DNA of 64,000 nt, taken from contig DASYQM010000249.1 in assembly GCA_036005525.1 (NCBI GenBank), forward strand, positions 1 through 64,000. Direction: 5' to 3'. The translations under genes were made by a program, and so were the position numbers. The notes beneath the pieces are model-generated. The model searched no databases. It was given only the letters and a program-made list of their open reading frames with translations, and was not told where the DNA came from. This stretch comes from UBA9676 sp036005525. GTDB taxonomy: Bacteria > Actinomycetota > Actinomycetes > Streptosporangiales > Streptosporangiaceae. How positions within the stretch are numbered: the first letter of the stretch is position 1; each line of letters begins with the position of its first letter. Shown piece by piece: positions 7,956-15,644 of the stretch.

Positions 7956-8083
7956 CCCGGGTACCCTGCGACGGGAATCCGCCGGTCAGCGGCGCCCGGC
8001 GCTGAGCTGCCGGCCCGGTGAGCGCGGGCACGCTCGATGGTCCCTTCGGCCGCCAGCCGGGCACATACACCGCCGAGAGCGGA

Positions 8084-8089
8084 TAGTCT
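8084..8089 (+). promoter_or_regulatory. Probable -10 element of a leaderless promoter
   Basis: TAGTCT lies 6 bases before the GTG start at 8096, matching the TANNNT spacing that places transcription start at or next to the start codon in actinobacteria. No ribosome-binding site precedes the gene, which fits leaderless translation. Confidence 0.45.
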
Positions 8090-8095
8090 AGAGGC

Positions 8096-8431
8096 GTGTT
8101 CAGTGGCGGGGCTATGACCCCACTCTTCTGGTTCTTTGAAGTGCTCATGCTCGCGGCGTTGGTCGTCGAGGCGTGGGCCTTCATTGACGCCTTGCGTCGG
8201 CCGGCCGCCGCTTTCCCCGCGGCGGGCAAGCAGACCAAGCCAATCTGGCTGATCATCCTTGGCGTGGCGACCGTCATCGGCCTGGGAAGTCTCGCGTACA
8301 GCGTGCAGCTGGTCTCGCTCTTCCCGATCATCGCTTTCGTGGCTGCGGCCATTTACCTGGCCGACGTCCGGCCCAAGGTCAAGGAGTTCCGCAGCGACGG
8401 GAGAAGTTTCGGGCCCTACGGTCCCTGGTAA
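8096..8431 (+). CDS. DUF2516 family small membrane protein
   Basis: This 111-residue integral membrane protein (Rv0476-like) has a hydrophobic helix at about residues 8-30 (FWFFEVLMLAALVVEAWAFI), the family-typical short loop with DALRRP, two close hydrophobic segments from about residue 49 to 86, and a conserved end DVRPKVKEF. Its function is unknown. GTG at 8096 is preferred because of the -10 element just upstream. An ATG at 8114 is possible, but its nearest purine-rich stretch is only 2 bases away. Confidence 0.8.
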   Translation: MFSGGAMTPLFWFFEVLMLAALVVEAWAFIDALRRPAAAFPAAGKQTKPIWLIILGVATVIGLGSLAYSVQLVSLFPIIAFVAAAIYLADVRPKVKEFRSDGRSFGPYGPW

Positions 8432-8485
8432 GGGGCACCGACCGCCCGGACGGGCCCGCCGGACCGCTGGCAGTAGGCTGCCGTC

Positions 8486-9220
8486 ATGAGCAAGGACTCC
8501 TGGCGGACACACCGGCTCGAACTCGACGACCAGACCCTGCGGGACTGGGACGCGGCCGTCCTCGCCGCCGGCCCTGACGGCATCGTCCTGGACAGGTCGG
8601 CGTTCTACCCAGGTGGCGGCGGCCAGCCTCCCGACCACGGCGTTCTGCTCTGGGGCGGGGTCCAGACCCGCATCGCCGACGTCAGGAAGGGCGACGACCT
8701 GTACCTCATCCCGGCCGAAGGAGACCCGCTTCCGCCGGTGGGGACGGCGGTGCGCGGGGCCATCGAGGACGAGCGCCGCACCGCCCTGATGCGCACGCAC
8801 TCGGGCCTGCACGTCCTGTGCGGGGTGGTGTTCCGGGACTTCGGCGCCCTGGTCACGGGCGGGAACATGGAGCCGCTCACGGCGCGGATGGATTTCAACC
8901 TGCCCGAGGTGCCGCCGGGCTTCCGGGAGGCGGTCGAGGCGGCATGCAACGCCGAGGTAGCGGCGGACCGGAGGATCGACGTGCGGGTCCTGCCCAGGGA
9001 CGAGGCGTTCGCGCTGCCCGACATCATCCGCACGGCCAGCAACCTGATCCCACCCGAGGTCAAGGACGTCCGCATCATCGACATTGTCGGCCTGGACCAG
9101 CAGGCCGATGGCGGCACGCACGTGGCCTCGACGCGCCAGGTTGGCAGGATCGAGGTCGTCAAGATCGAGAACAAGGGCAGGGGCTTCCGGCGCGTGCGCA
9201 TTCGCGTAGCCGACGCGTGA
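8486..9220 (+). CDS. AlaX-type alanyl-tRNA editing protein
   Basis: The 244-residue protein is a stand-alone homologue of the AlaRS editing domain, which hydrolyses Ser- or Gly-mischarged tRNA(Ala). It contains SAFYPGGGGQPPDHG near residue 38, the zinc pair HSGLH (HxxxH) near residue 97, TGGNMEP, and GGTHVASTRQVG near residue 208. In the last block the usual CxxxH zinc motif reads DGGTH, with Asp where Cys is common; I recall the same substitution in related bacterial AlaX proteins, so it may be a subfamily trait. The ATG start is 54 bases after the DUF2516 stop. Confidence 0.85.
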   Translation: MSKDSWRTHRLELDDQTLRDWDAAVLAAGPDGIVLDRSAFYPGGGGQPPDHGVLLWGGVQTRIADVRKGDDLYLIPAEGDPLPPVGTAVRGAIEDERRTALMRTHSGLHVLCGVVFRDFGALVTGGNMEPLTARMDFNLPEVPPGFREAVEAACNAEVAADRRIDVRVLPRDEAFALPDIIRTASNLIPPEVKDVRIIDIVGLDQQADGGTHVASTRQVGRIEVVKIENKGRGFRRVRIRVADA

Positions 9221-9290
9221 CGGCGCGCCCGGGCACCCGGGTCAGCCGCGCGGTCACACCGCACGGTCGGCGGCGCCGCAGGTAGCGCGG

Positions 9291-10229
9291 TCACACGGGC
9301 AGGAATAGCAGAACGATCGGGACCGCGACCAGCACCCCGGCGGCGGAGCAGATCAGTGCGGATGTCAGGGCCGGCAGCCGCGGGGATGGCGTGAGCAGCC
9401 GCGCGACCCGGGCCGCGGTCTCCCCATCCGGCGCCGCGACGGCGGCGAGAGCGCCGGACGGCGTCTGACCCGCGGAAGCCCCGACCCGGAGCAGCGCGGT
9501 AGCCAGTTCCCTGGCCGGCCGGTGACGCAGCGCGCGGTCGTCGGCGAGCATCTCGACCAGCAACGCCACCGCGGCATGCGCCTGCCGGACGAGCCGCGAA
9601 CGCGGGAAAGCGCGGCCCAGCGCGCAGAACGGAAGCACCACGAGATCGTGCCGCGCGCGGAGGTGGGCCCGCTCGTGGGCCAGGACCGCCGCGAGTTCCG
9701 CGGCGTCGAGCAGGGCGAGGGTTCCCGCACTGACGACGATCTGGGAGCGGAGCCCAGGCACGCAGTACGCGGCGGCCGCGGGGCTGTCCACCACGAGCGC
9801 CCCGGGCACCTTCGGATCACCGTGCGCGAGCAGGCTGAGCAGCGTGCGGTGGCGCCGCCGGGCGAGCAGGACCGTGGCGGAGGCGGCCAGCAGCACCCAG
9901 CAGAGCAGGGCGAGCAGGGCCGCGCCGGCGGCCAGGAAGGCGAGCCGGGCAACAGCGAGCATGGCTTCGGCGGTGGGCTCGAGCGCGGCATGGCGCAGCG
10001 CGTGAATGGCCCCGCTCAGCGCCCCTCCGGCGACGCCCCACCGCGCGTGCACCGCGCCCAGCCCGGCCAGTGCCCCCACCGCGGCCAGGCCCCAGCTCAG
10101 CCCGAGCGCCTGCCAGAGCAGGATCGCCGCCGCCGGGGAGCGGGAGGGCCAGCGGGCGGACGCCAGCGCGGCTGCGCCGGGAACGGTCCCGACGGCGACA
10201 ACGGCGAGGAGCAGGACGGGCGGAAACAC
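9291..10229 (-). CDS. M56 family membrane metallopeptidase (BlaR1/MecR1-like)
   Basis: This 312-residue polytopic membrane protein has a zinc protease motif HERAH at residues 185-189, within VLAHERAHLRARHD on a cytoplasmic loop. Hydrophobic segments are visible near residues 3-24, 34-60, 92-122 and at the C-terminus. It lacks the penicillin-binding sensor domain of BlaR1, as many actinobacterial homologues do, so beta-lactam sensing should not be assumed. The gene begins 6 bases after the BlaI-family gene, making a regulator/protease operon in which the protease would inactivate the repressor. Confidence 0.88.
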   Translation of the reverse strand: MFPPVLLLAVVAVGTVPGAAALASARWPSRSPAAAILLWQALGLSWGLAAVGALAGLGAVHARWGVAGGALSGAIHALRHAALEPTAEAMLAVARLAFLAAGAALLALLCWVLLAASATVLLARRRHRTLLSLLAHGDPKVPGALVVDSPAAAAYCVPGLRSQIVVSAGTLALLDAAELAAVLAHERAHLRARHDLVVLPFCALGRAFPRSRLVRQAHAAVALLVEMLADDRALRHRPARELATALLRVGASAGQTPSGALAAVAAPDGETAARVARLLTPSPRLPALTSALICSAAGVLVAVPIVLLFLPV

Positions 10230-10235
10230 AGGCGC

Positions 10236-10601
10236 TCAGTCCCGGGGGATTTCTCCGAGTGACTCCAGCGCCCGGCGCAGCACCTGTGCCTCGGAGTCAG
10301 ACACGCGGCGGGCGAAGCTGGTGAGCGCGGCCGACCTGTCACCCGTTTGATCGAGTGCGTACATCATGAGCTCGGTGACGTAGGTTTCCTGGTCTTCCGC
10401 AGCACAATAACGCCAGGCCCGGCCGTCACGCTGGCGCCGGGCGAAGCCCTTCTTCGCCAGCCGGTCGAGAACCGTCATTACCGTAGTGTGAGCAAGATCC
10501 CGGTCGGTCAGGCGCACTCCTACCTGCCGCACGGTCAGCGGCTCGGCGCTTTCCCATAGCACATCCATGACGGCCCGTTCGAGTTCGCCGAGTCGCTTCA
10601 C
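10236..10601 (-). CDS. BlaI/MecI/CopY family transcriptional repressor
   Basis: The product is 121 residues with a winged-helix N-terminal domain: LGELERAVMDVLWES, then TVRQVGVRL, and HTTVMTVLDRLAKKGFARRQRDG as the recognition helix and wing. The C-terminal dimerisation helix spans roughly residues 75-121. Members repress their own operon and are inactivated by the partner M56 protease. Five copies of a GCCGGCATCCCG-like motif lie just upstream (10644-10754) and could include its operator. Confidence 0.9.
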   Translation of the reverse strand: MKRLGELERAVMDVLWESAEPLTVRQVGVRLTDRDLAHTTVMTVLDRLAKKGFARRQRDGRAWRYCAAEDQETYVTELMMYALDQTGDRSAALTSFARRVSDSEAQVLRRALESLGEIPRD

Positions 10602-10643
10602 GGCGCCACTCTATCCCGGGGCCCAGACGCGGGCACAAGGGCG

Positions 10644-10754
10644 GTCGGCATGCCAGGGGAGGAGAAGGCGGCCGGCATCCCGGGGGAAAGGGGACAGTGG
10701 CCGGCATCCCGATGAGGCGGCGGCCGGCATCCCGTGGGGACTGTCGGCATCCCG
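10644..10754. repeat. Five interspersed copies of G[C/T]CGGCAT[C/G]CC
   Basis: Copies start at 10644 (divergent), 10671, 10700, 10723 and 10743; the central three read GCCGGCATCCCG exactly. Spacing falls from 29 to 20 bases. They fill the gap between the start of the BlaI-family gene and the end of the subtilase gene. They could be regulator sites or a decayed low-complexity extension of the subtilase tail repeats. Confidence 0.55.
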
Positions 10755-10771
10755 TCAGGCCGAGGTCACCT

Positions 10772-12178
10772 CTATCCGCAGCAGGAATGCGGAGCGGCAC
10801 CCCCGCAGCAATGCCGCCCACCCCCTTCGCAGCAATGCCGTGGACCAGCGCCGCAGCAATGCCGCGGATCGGCGTCCCTGCAGCATGGCAGCAGGACGGG
10901 GCCGACGCCCGGGATCGCCTGGGCCTGGGCCTCGGCGAGCACGGCCGCGGCGGCTTGGCGGGCGTTCTCGCCGGTGCGGGACATCCGGGAGGCGATGAGC
11001 CCGGTCACGATCGGCGTCGAGAACGAGGTGCCGCTCCACTTCGCCATGCCGTAGAACTTCCTGACATCACCCCTGTACGGAGCGACATGGCATTTGTATT
11101 CGCCCGTCGCGTAGGCGTTGATGAGATCCCTGCCGGGCGCGTACACGTCGACCCACGGGCCGAAATTGCTGAACGACGCGCGGCCGCGCCAGTCGCCGCC
11201 GAGCGCGCCAACGGCGACCACGTCGGAAAAGGCGGCCGGCCAGCTCAGCCGCCGCATGCCACTGTTGCCTGCTGCCGCGACGCACACGCCGCCCCCGTAC
11301 TGGCGCAGCTGCCCGAGCCACTCCCGGAAGGCGATCAGCGGGAAATCACGCCTGGACATGCACGAAATGCACAGGTGGAAGATGTCCACTCCGCGGCCAA
11401 GCGCCGCTTCGAGCCCCGGTATCAGGTCCGCTTCCAGGACGCTGCCCGCGGTGATGGCAACATTGCTCACGAAGATCCCCGCACCGGGCGCCATGCAGCG
11501 TGCCACGCCGGCGGCGAACGTGCCGTGTCCGGCGTAGGGCCGGATCGTGCCGTTCAGTACCTCGGCTTCATGAGGATCTGGAATCCCTCTGACCCCGGTC
11601 AGCCACGGGTGGGAATCCACCACACCCTCCAGGATGCCGGTGTCGGCCATATAAATCTGCACGCCGGCGCCGCCGTTGTCGTGGCATACCGAAGGATAGG
11701 GCTCGATATCGTCGTACACCTCCTCGGGCTCGGTGGCCGGGCAGTGACTGCCCACGCCACCGGTGACGGTCAGGACATGGTTCGGCGTCGCGATTCCCAC
11801 GCCAAGCCGTTCGTCAATCACCTCGAGCGCTTCGGGCACGGTCTCGAAGTTGCCCAGGTCGGTGAGAAGGGTAACGCCCGCGATGACACGCGGAAGGGGC
11901 CTACCCTGGGCCTGCTCCAGTTCGTATCGCGGCCGGTGCCCCAGGATCTCCAGCACGCGCTCGAGGTAGTCGTCGCGGACCAGGATCTCACCTTTGGCAT
12001 ACATGTAGCCGATCCCGTCGTGGCCGTCGGGAACGACTTTGATTACCTTTCCTCGGCAGGGAGTCTTGCCGCGGCGCTTGTATTTAGGATCCGGGTCGCA
12101 AAAGGCGTTGACTATGAATTCGGCCTCATCGGCGATCTTGGGTTGTAGCTGGTCTTTCCAATTGTCTGTTTCGGCCAT
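10772..12178 (-). CDS. S8 subtilisin-like serine peptidase with His-Cys-Cys-rich tail
   Basis: A 468-residue subtilase with the complete catalytic set: Asp179 (YMADTG), His218 (YAGHGTFAAGV), oxyanion Asn305 (AAAGNSG) and Ser385 (SGTSFSTP). There is no signal peptide or obvious inhibitory propeptide, so it should act inside the cell. Residues 1-150 form an N-terminal domain without a recognised family. The last 40 residues contain five CC pairs, three of them as RHCC and one as HSCC, separated by Gly/Ala-rich linkers, suggesting metal binding. I start at ATG 12178 because GGAGGG lies 4 bases upstream; an upstream GTG at 12190 lacks a ribosome site. It is divergent from the TPR-CHAT protease gene. 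Confidence 0.88.
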   Translation of the reverse strand: MAETDNWKDQLQPKIADEAEFIVNAFCDPDPKYKRRGKTPCRGKVIKVVPDGHDGIGYMYAKGEILVRDDYLERVLEILGHRPRYELEQAQGRPLPRVIAGVTLLTDLGNFETVPEALEVIDERLGVGIATPNHVLTVTGGVGSHCPATEPEEVYDDIEPYPSVCHDNGGAGVQIYMADTGILEGVVDSHPWLTGVRGIPDPHEAEVLNGTIRPYAGHGTFAAGVARCMAPGAGIFVSNVAITAGSVLEADLIPGLEAALGRGVDIFHLCISCMSRRDFPLIAFREWLGQLRQYGGGVCVAAAGNSGMRRLSWPAAFSDVVAVGALGGDWRGRASFSNFGPWVDVYAPGRDLINAYATGEYKCHVAPYRGDVRKFYGMAKWSGTSFSTPIVTGLIASRMSRTGENARQAAAAVLAEAQAQAIPGVGPVLLPCCRDADPRHCCGAGPRHCCEGGGRHCCGGAAPHSCCG

Positions 12179-12484
12179 GTCGCCCTCCACGGGGTTTTGA
12201 GCGATAGGGAATTGCCTGCGCCCGGACCGAGGCAGTCCGGTGACGTAGGAACGGGCTCAGTGTGCACGCATGGCCCGATGCTCTAACGGAGCCATCACAC
12301 AACCGGGTGATACCTCTCGCGCGGCACTTTGTGCAAGCTTGGACTGCCGCATGAGGCGATTACTTTCCGTATCTGCTTGTGACTTAAAGTGACCGGGCCG
12401 GACGATTCAATGGCGCATAAATAGAACACACTTTCGCGAAATATTACGTAGACCGCGAGAATACGGGCGTCTAACATTGCTTTC
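12179..12484. promoter_or_regulatory. 306-bp divergent promoter region between the two protease genes
   Basis: This gap is markedly richer in A and T than its surroundings. On the + strand TAACAT at 12472-12477 lies 7 bases before the GTG of the CHAT gene, a likely leaderless -10 element, with GTAGAC (12448-12453) roughly where a -35 would be. On the - strand the subtilase has a normal GGAGGG ribosome site. A shared control region for both proteases is plausible. Confidence 0.5.
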
Positions 12485-15121
12485 GTGGCGGAGGGGGCGC
12501 TTGCAGCCAGATCCGGCCAGCGTGATGTGGACGATTTGCTGCCGCTGGCCTTGTCCCGTCCGCATGAGGCATTGGCCAGGGCGCGTGTGGTCCTGAAGGG
12601 GCGCCCCGGCCCGTATGAGGCCTCGGTCGCTCATCAGGCCGCGGGGATCGTCCTGCGTGATTTCGGCGACGTCAACGCAGGCGTCCGTGAGCTAAGGGAC
12701 GCGCTGCGCCTGGCCCGCCGGACCGGCACGGCGGAGCGGGAGGCTGACGTGCTGGGCTCCCTGGGGGGAGCGTACGTCTACGCGGGCCGGACGGCAGACG
12801 GGCTCGCCGCCCTTAACCGTGCCGTCCAGTTGTCCAGCGGCATGCTGCTAGGACGGGTGCTGCACCGGCGCGGCTTGGTGCTCTGGACTCTCGGCCGGTA
12901 TCCGGCCGCCCTGGACGACTTCCGCCGCGCGGTCAGCGTGCTGCGGCGCGCAGGCGATCAGCTCTGGACGGCCCGTGCGCTGGGCGGCCGCGGACTGGTC
13001 TACCTGGCCATTGGATCCCCGGCCCGCGCGGACGCCGATTTCGTGGCCGCCGAGCGTTTGTTCGCCGGAACCGGTCAGGAGCTGGAAGCGGTCCATACGG
13101 TGGTCAACCGTGCGGATGCCGCCTTCCGGTCGGGAGACCTTCCGGCCGCGCTTTCGCTCCTTGATGAGGCAGCTTCTCGCTACCGGCCGCTCAATGTGGC
13201 CACGCCATTTCTCAGCCTTGACCGGTGTGACGTGCTGCTGGCGGCCGGGCTGGCAAGCGACGCCCTGGCCGAGGCCGACGCCGCCATACGTGACATCGAG
13301 CACACCCACGGCTGGCCCACCAAGAAGGCCGAATTGCTGCTGGCCGCCGCCAACTGCGCGCTGGCCGCGGCGCAGCCGCGGGGGGCCCTTGACCGGGCGC
13401 AGGCCGCCTACCGCTTGTTCCGGTCCCAGCAGAGCGCCTGGTGGCAGGCCCACGCCGGGCTCGTGCTCGCGCAGGCGCAGTATGCGGCCGGCCTGGCGTC
13501 GGGTCGGCTGCTCCGCCAGGCGAACCGGACCGCCGCCCGGCTCGAGGCGCTCGGCTCCAGCGAGGTGGCGCAGGCGCATCTGCTGGCCGGGCGGATGGCA
13601 CTGAAACTGGGCCGCCGCGATGACGCCGACCGTCATCTCGTCGCTGCCGCGCGGAGCCGGCGGCGCGGTCCCGCGATGTCCCGCGCCAACGGCTGGCTCA
13701 GCGAGGCGCTGCGGGCCGAGGCCGCGGGCCAGCCACACCGCCTGTTCGCCGCCTGTCGCCGCGGGCTTGAGGTCCTGGACGAGCACCGGTACACCCTCGG
13801 CGCGTCGGAGCTGCGGGCACAGGCCACCGCGCACGGCACCGAGCTGGCCGCGATCGCACAGCGCCACGCCGCCGGGGCCCGCCGGCCCCGGCTCCTGCTG
13901 GCATGGACCGAACGCTGGCGGGCCACCGCGCTGACGGTCCCCGCGGTCCGGCCGTCCGCCGACGCGGAGCTCAACACCGGTCTTGCCGCCCTGCGCGAGG
14001 TGACCAGCCAGCTGGAGCAGGCGCGGTCCGAGGGCCGGCCGGCCGTGACCCTGGAGCGGGAACAGCGGCGGCTCGAGAGCGCGGTGCGCGCCAGCGCGCT
14101 GCGGGCGCGCGGAACCGCCGGTCCCGGCCGTGCCGCCGTCGACATCGCGGAGCTGCTCGACGAGCTTGGCCGTGCCCGGCTCATCGAGATCGTCGACATC
14201 GACGGCACCCTGCACGCGCTGACCTGCGGGGCGGGGCAGGTGCGGCAGTTCACGGCGGGCCGCACCGAGGACGCCGTCCGCGTGGCCGACTTCGCCCGGT
14301 TCGCGCTGCGCCGCGTGGCCCGCAGCCGGCCCGGGGACGACCTGGACAGCGCGCTGGCCGTCCTCAAGGCCGCCGGGCCGAAACTCCAGGCCGCGCTCCT
14401 TGGCCCGGCCAGCCGGAACCTCGGCGACGGGCCGGTCGTGATCGTCCCGCCCGGCAGGCTTCACGCGATCCCGTGGGCCCTGCTTCCCGCGCTGGCAGAC
14501 CGCATGTTCAGCGTCGCTCCCTCGGCGGGCGCCTGGCTGCGCGCGCACACCGCCCCACCTCCGCGCCGCCGGCACGTCACGCTCGTCCGCGGGCCGGGCC
14601 TGGTCACCGAGGGAGCCGAGGTGCCCCAGGTAGCGCCGTTGTACGACGACGTCATGGTCCTGGCCGGTGGTGAGGCCACCACGGAGCAGGTGCTGTCCGC
14701 GATCGACGGGTCCTGGCTGGCCCATGTGGCCGCCCACGGCACCTTCCGCGCCGACAGCCCCCTGTTCTCCTCGTTGCGCATGCATGACGGGCTGCTGTCC
14801 GTCTATGACTTCGAGCGGCTGAAGCGGGCGCCGTACCGGCTGGTCTTGTCGAGCTGCGACTCCGCCGTCCTGGCACCGGCCGGGGCCGATGAACTGCTCG
14901 GGCTGGTCAGCAGCCTGCTACCGCTCGGCACGGCGGGGATCATCGCCAGCGTCGTCCAGCTGAACGACCACGCCGCCGTGCCCATGATGGTGGACCTGCA
15001 CCGGTACTTGGGCGCGGGGCAGACCCTTGCCGAAGCGATGAGCAGCGTCCGGCGCGGCCTCAGCGGCGATCCGCTCCAGCAGGCAACCGCGATGTCGCTG
15101 GTGGCGCTCGGCGCGGGCTGA
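12485..15121 (+). CDS. TPR-CHAT domain protease (caspase-like)
   Basis: This 878-residue protein begins with about 400-450 residues of alpha-helical tetratricopeptide-type repeats (for example LYRVLHRRGLVLWTLG-like and DDFRRAVSVLRRAG units), passes through a helical and charged linker, and ends in a CHAT peptidase domain from about residue 590. The caspase-like dyad is His751 (VAAHGTF) and Cys791 (LSSCDSA), followed by the family-typical DELLGLVSSLLPLGTAGIIAS. TPR-CHAT proteins are self or substrate proteases activated by partners; the best-studied example is Csx29. No signal peptide is present. GTG at 12485 fits a leaderless promoter. It converges on the sigma-factor operon. Confidence 0.9.
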   Translation: MAEGALAARSGQRDVDDLLPLALSRPHEALARARVVLKGRPGPYEASVAHQAAGIVLRDFGDVNAGVRELRDALRLARRTGTAEREADVLGSLGGAYVYAGRTADGLAALNRAVQLSSGMLLGRVLHRRGLVLWTLGRYPAALDDFRRAVSVLRRAGDQLWTARALGGRGLVYLAIGSPARADADFVAAERLFAGTGQELEAVHTVVNRADAAFRSGDLPAALSLLDEAASRYRPLNVATPFLSLDRCDVLLAAGLASDALAEADAAIRDIEHTHGWPTKKAELLLAAANCALAAAQPRGALDRAQAAYRLFRSQQSAWWQAHAGLVLAQAQYAAGLASGRLLRQANRTAARLEALGSSEVAQAHLLAGRMALKLGRRDDADRHLVAAARSRRRGPAMSRANGWLSEALRAEAAGQPHRLFAACRRGLEVLDEHRYTLGASELRAQATAHGTELAAIAQRHAAGARRPRLLLAWTERWRATALTVPAVRPSADAELNTGLAALREVTSQLEQARSEGRPAVTLEREQRRLESAVRASALRARGTAGPGRAAVDIAELLDELGRARLIEIVDIDGTLHALTCGAGQVRQFTAGRTEDAVRVADFARFALRRVARSRPGDDLDSALAVLKAAGPKLQAALLGPASRNLGDGPVVIVPPGRLHAIPWALLPALADRMFSVAPSAGAWLRAHTAPPPRRRHVTLVRGPGLVTEGAEVPQVAPLYDDVMVLAGGEATTEQVLSAIDGSWLAHVAAHGTFRADSPLFSSLRMHDGLLSVYDFERLKRAPYRLVLSSCDSAVLAPAGADELLGLVSSLLPLGTAGIIASVVQLNDHAAVPMMVDLHRYLGAGQTLAEAMSSVRRGLSGDPLQQATAMSLVALGAG

Positions 15122-15176
15122 CGCCGTCACAGTCGGCCATCCGTCCGGGAGCAGATGCCGCCCCCGCTCACGTGGC

Positions 15177-15644
15177 TCAGAGGGTGATCCATCCGGTGAG
15201 GACGTCGACGCCGGCGTCGGTCCGGCAATACATCCGGAACGGGCCGGGCGGGATGGGGCGGATCGAGAAGAGGCCGATCTCGTCGGCGGGGACCACCGTC
15301 TCCGCCCCGGAACGGGGCTGGACGGTGACCACCGCGGACTGAGCCGGGATCACTTGGCCGACCAGCGAGTCCGGGGTGACCTCGAGCTCGATGGTCAGGT
15401 GCGCGGAGCTGAAGGTGAGAGCGCGAATGGACGCGGACTCGGCCCGCACGCTCGTGGCGAGTTCGGAGTCGCGCATGGAATCGTAGGTGAGCTGCGCGAG
15501 CTCGGCGTCGATGTTGTGCCACGCGAAGGCGCTCTTCCCGGCCTCGACGAATTCGGGCGGGACGTCCCGCCGGGCACGCACGGCCTGCTTGAGCGCCGCG
15601 AGGAGTGTGTCGTCGTCGTCCCAGCCCTTAGCCACGATGCTCAC
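15177..15644 (-). CDS. Conserved protein of unknown function coupled to the sigma factor
   Basis: A 155-residue protein of no named domain. The N-terminal half is helical and charged (DDDDTLLAALKQAVRARRDV, then FVEAGKSAFAWHNIDAELAQ), and the C-terminal half is predicted beta-rich (LTIELEVTP, VVTVQPRSG, GPFRMYCRTD). I recall similar proteins beside sigma factors and CHAT proteins in streptomycetes. Its GTG start lies inside the end of the sigma gene (17-base overlap), so the two should be made together. That placement is typical of sigma-factor partners such as anti-sigma factors, but it has no zinc motif or membrane helix. Function unknown. Confidence 0.75.
   Translation of the reverse strand: MSIVAKGWDDDDTLLAALKQAVRARRDVPPEFVEAGKSAFAWHNIDAELAQLTYDSMRDSELATSVRAESASIRALTFSSAHLTIELEVTPDSLVGQVIPAQSAVVTVQPRSGAETVVPADEIGLFSIRPIPPGPFRMYCRTDAGVDVLTGWITL

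Noticed and set aside
10644..10900. Repeat-rich stretch considered as a CRISPR array
   Set aside because: Repeats are short, spacing is irregular, and part of it encodes the subtilase tail.
12848..14785. 645-residue minus-strand open frame inside the TPR-CHAT gene
   Set aside because: High-GC antisense artefact: arginine/glycine/proline-rich, no domain, and it lies fully opposite a gene with clear catalytic motifs.
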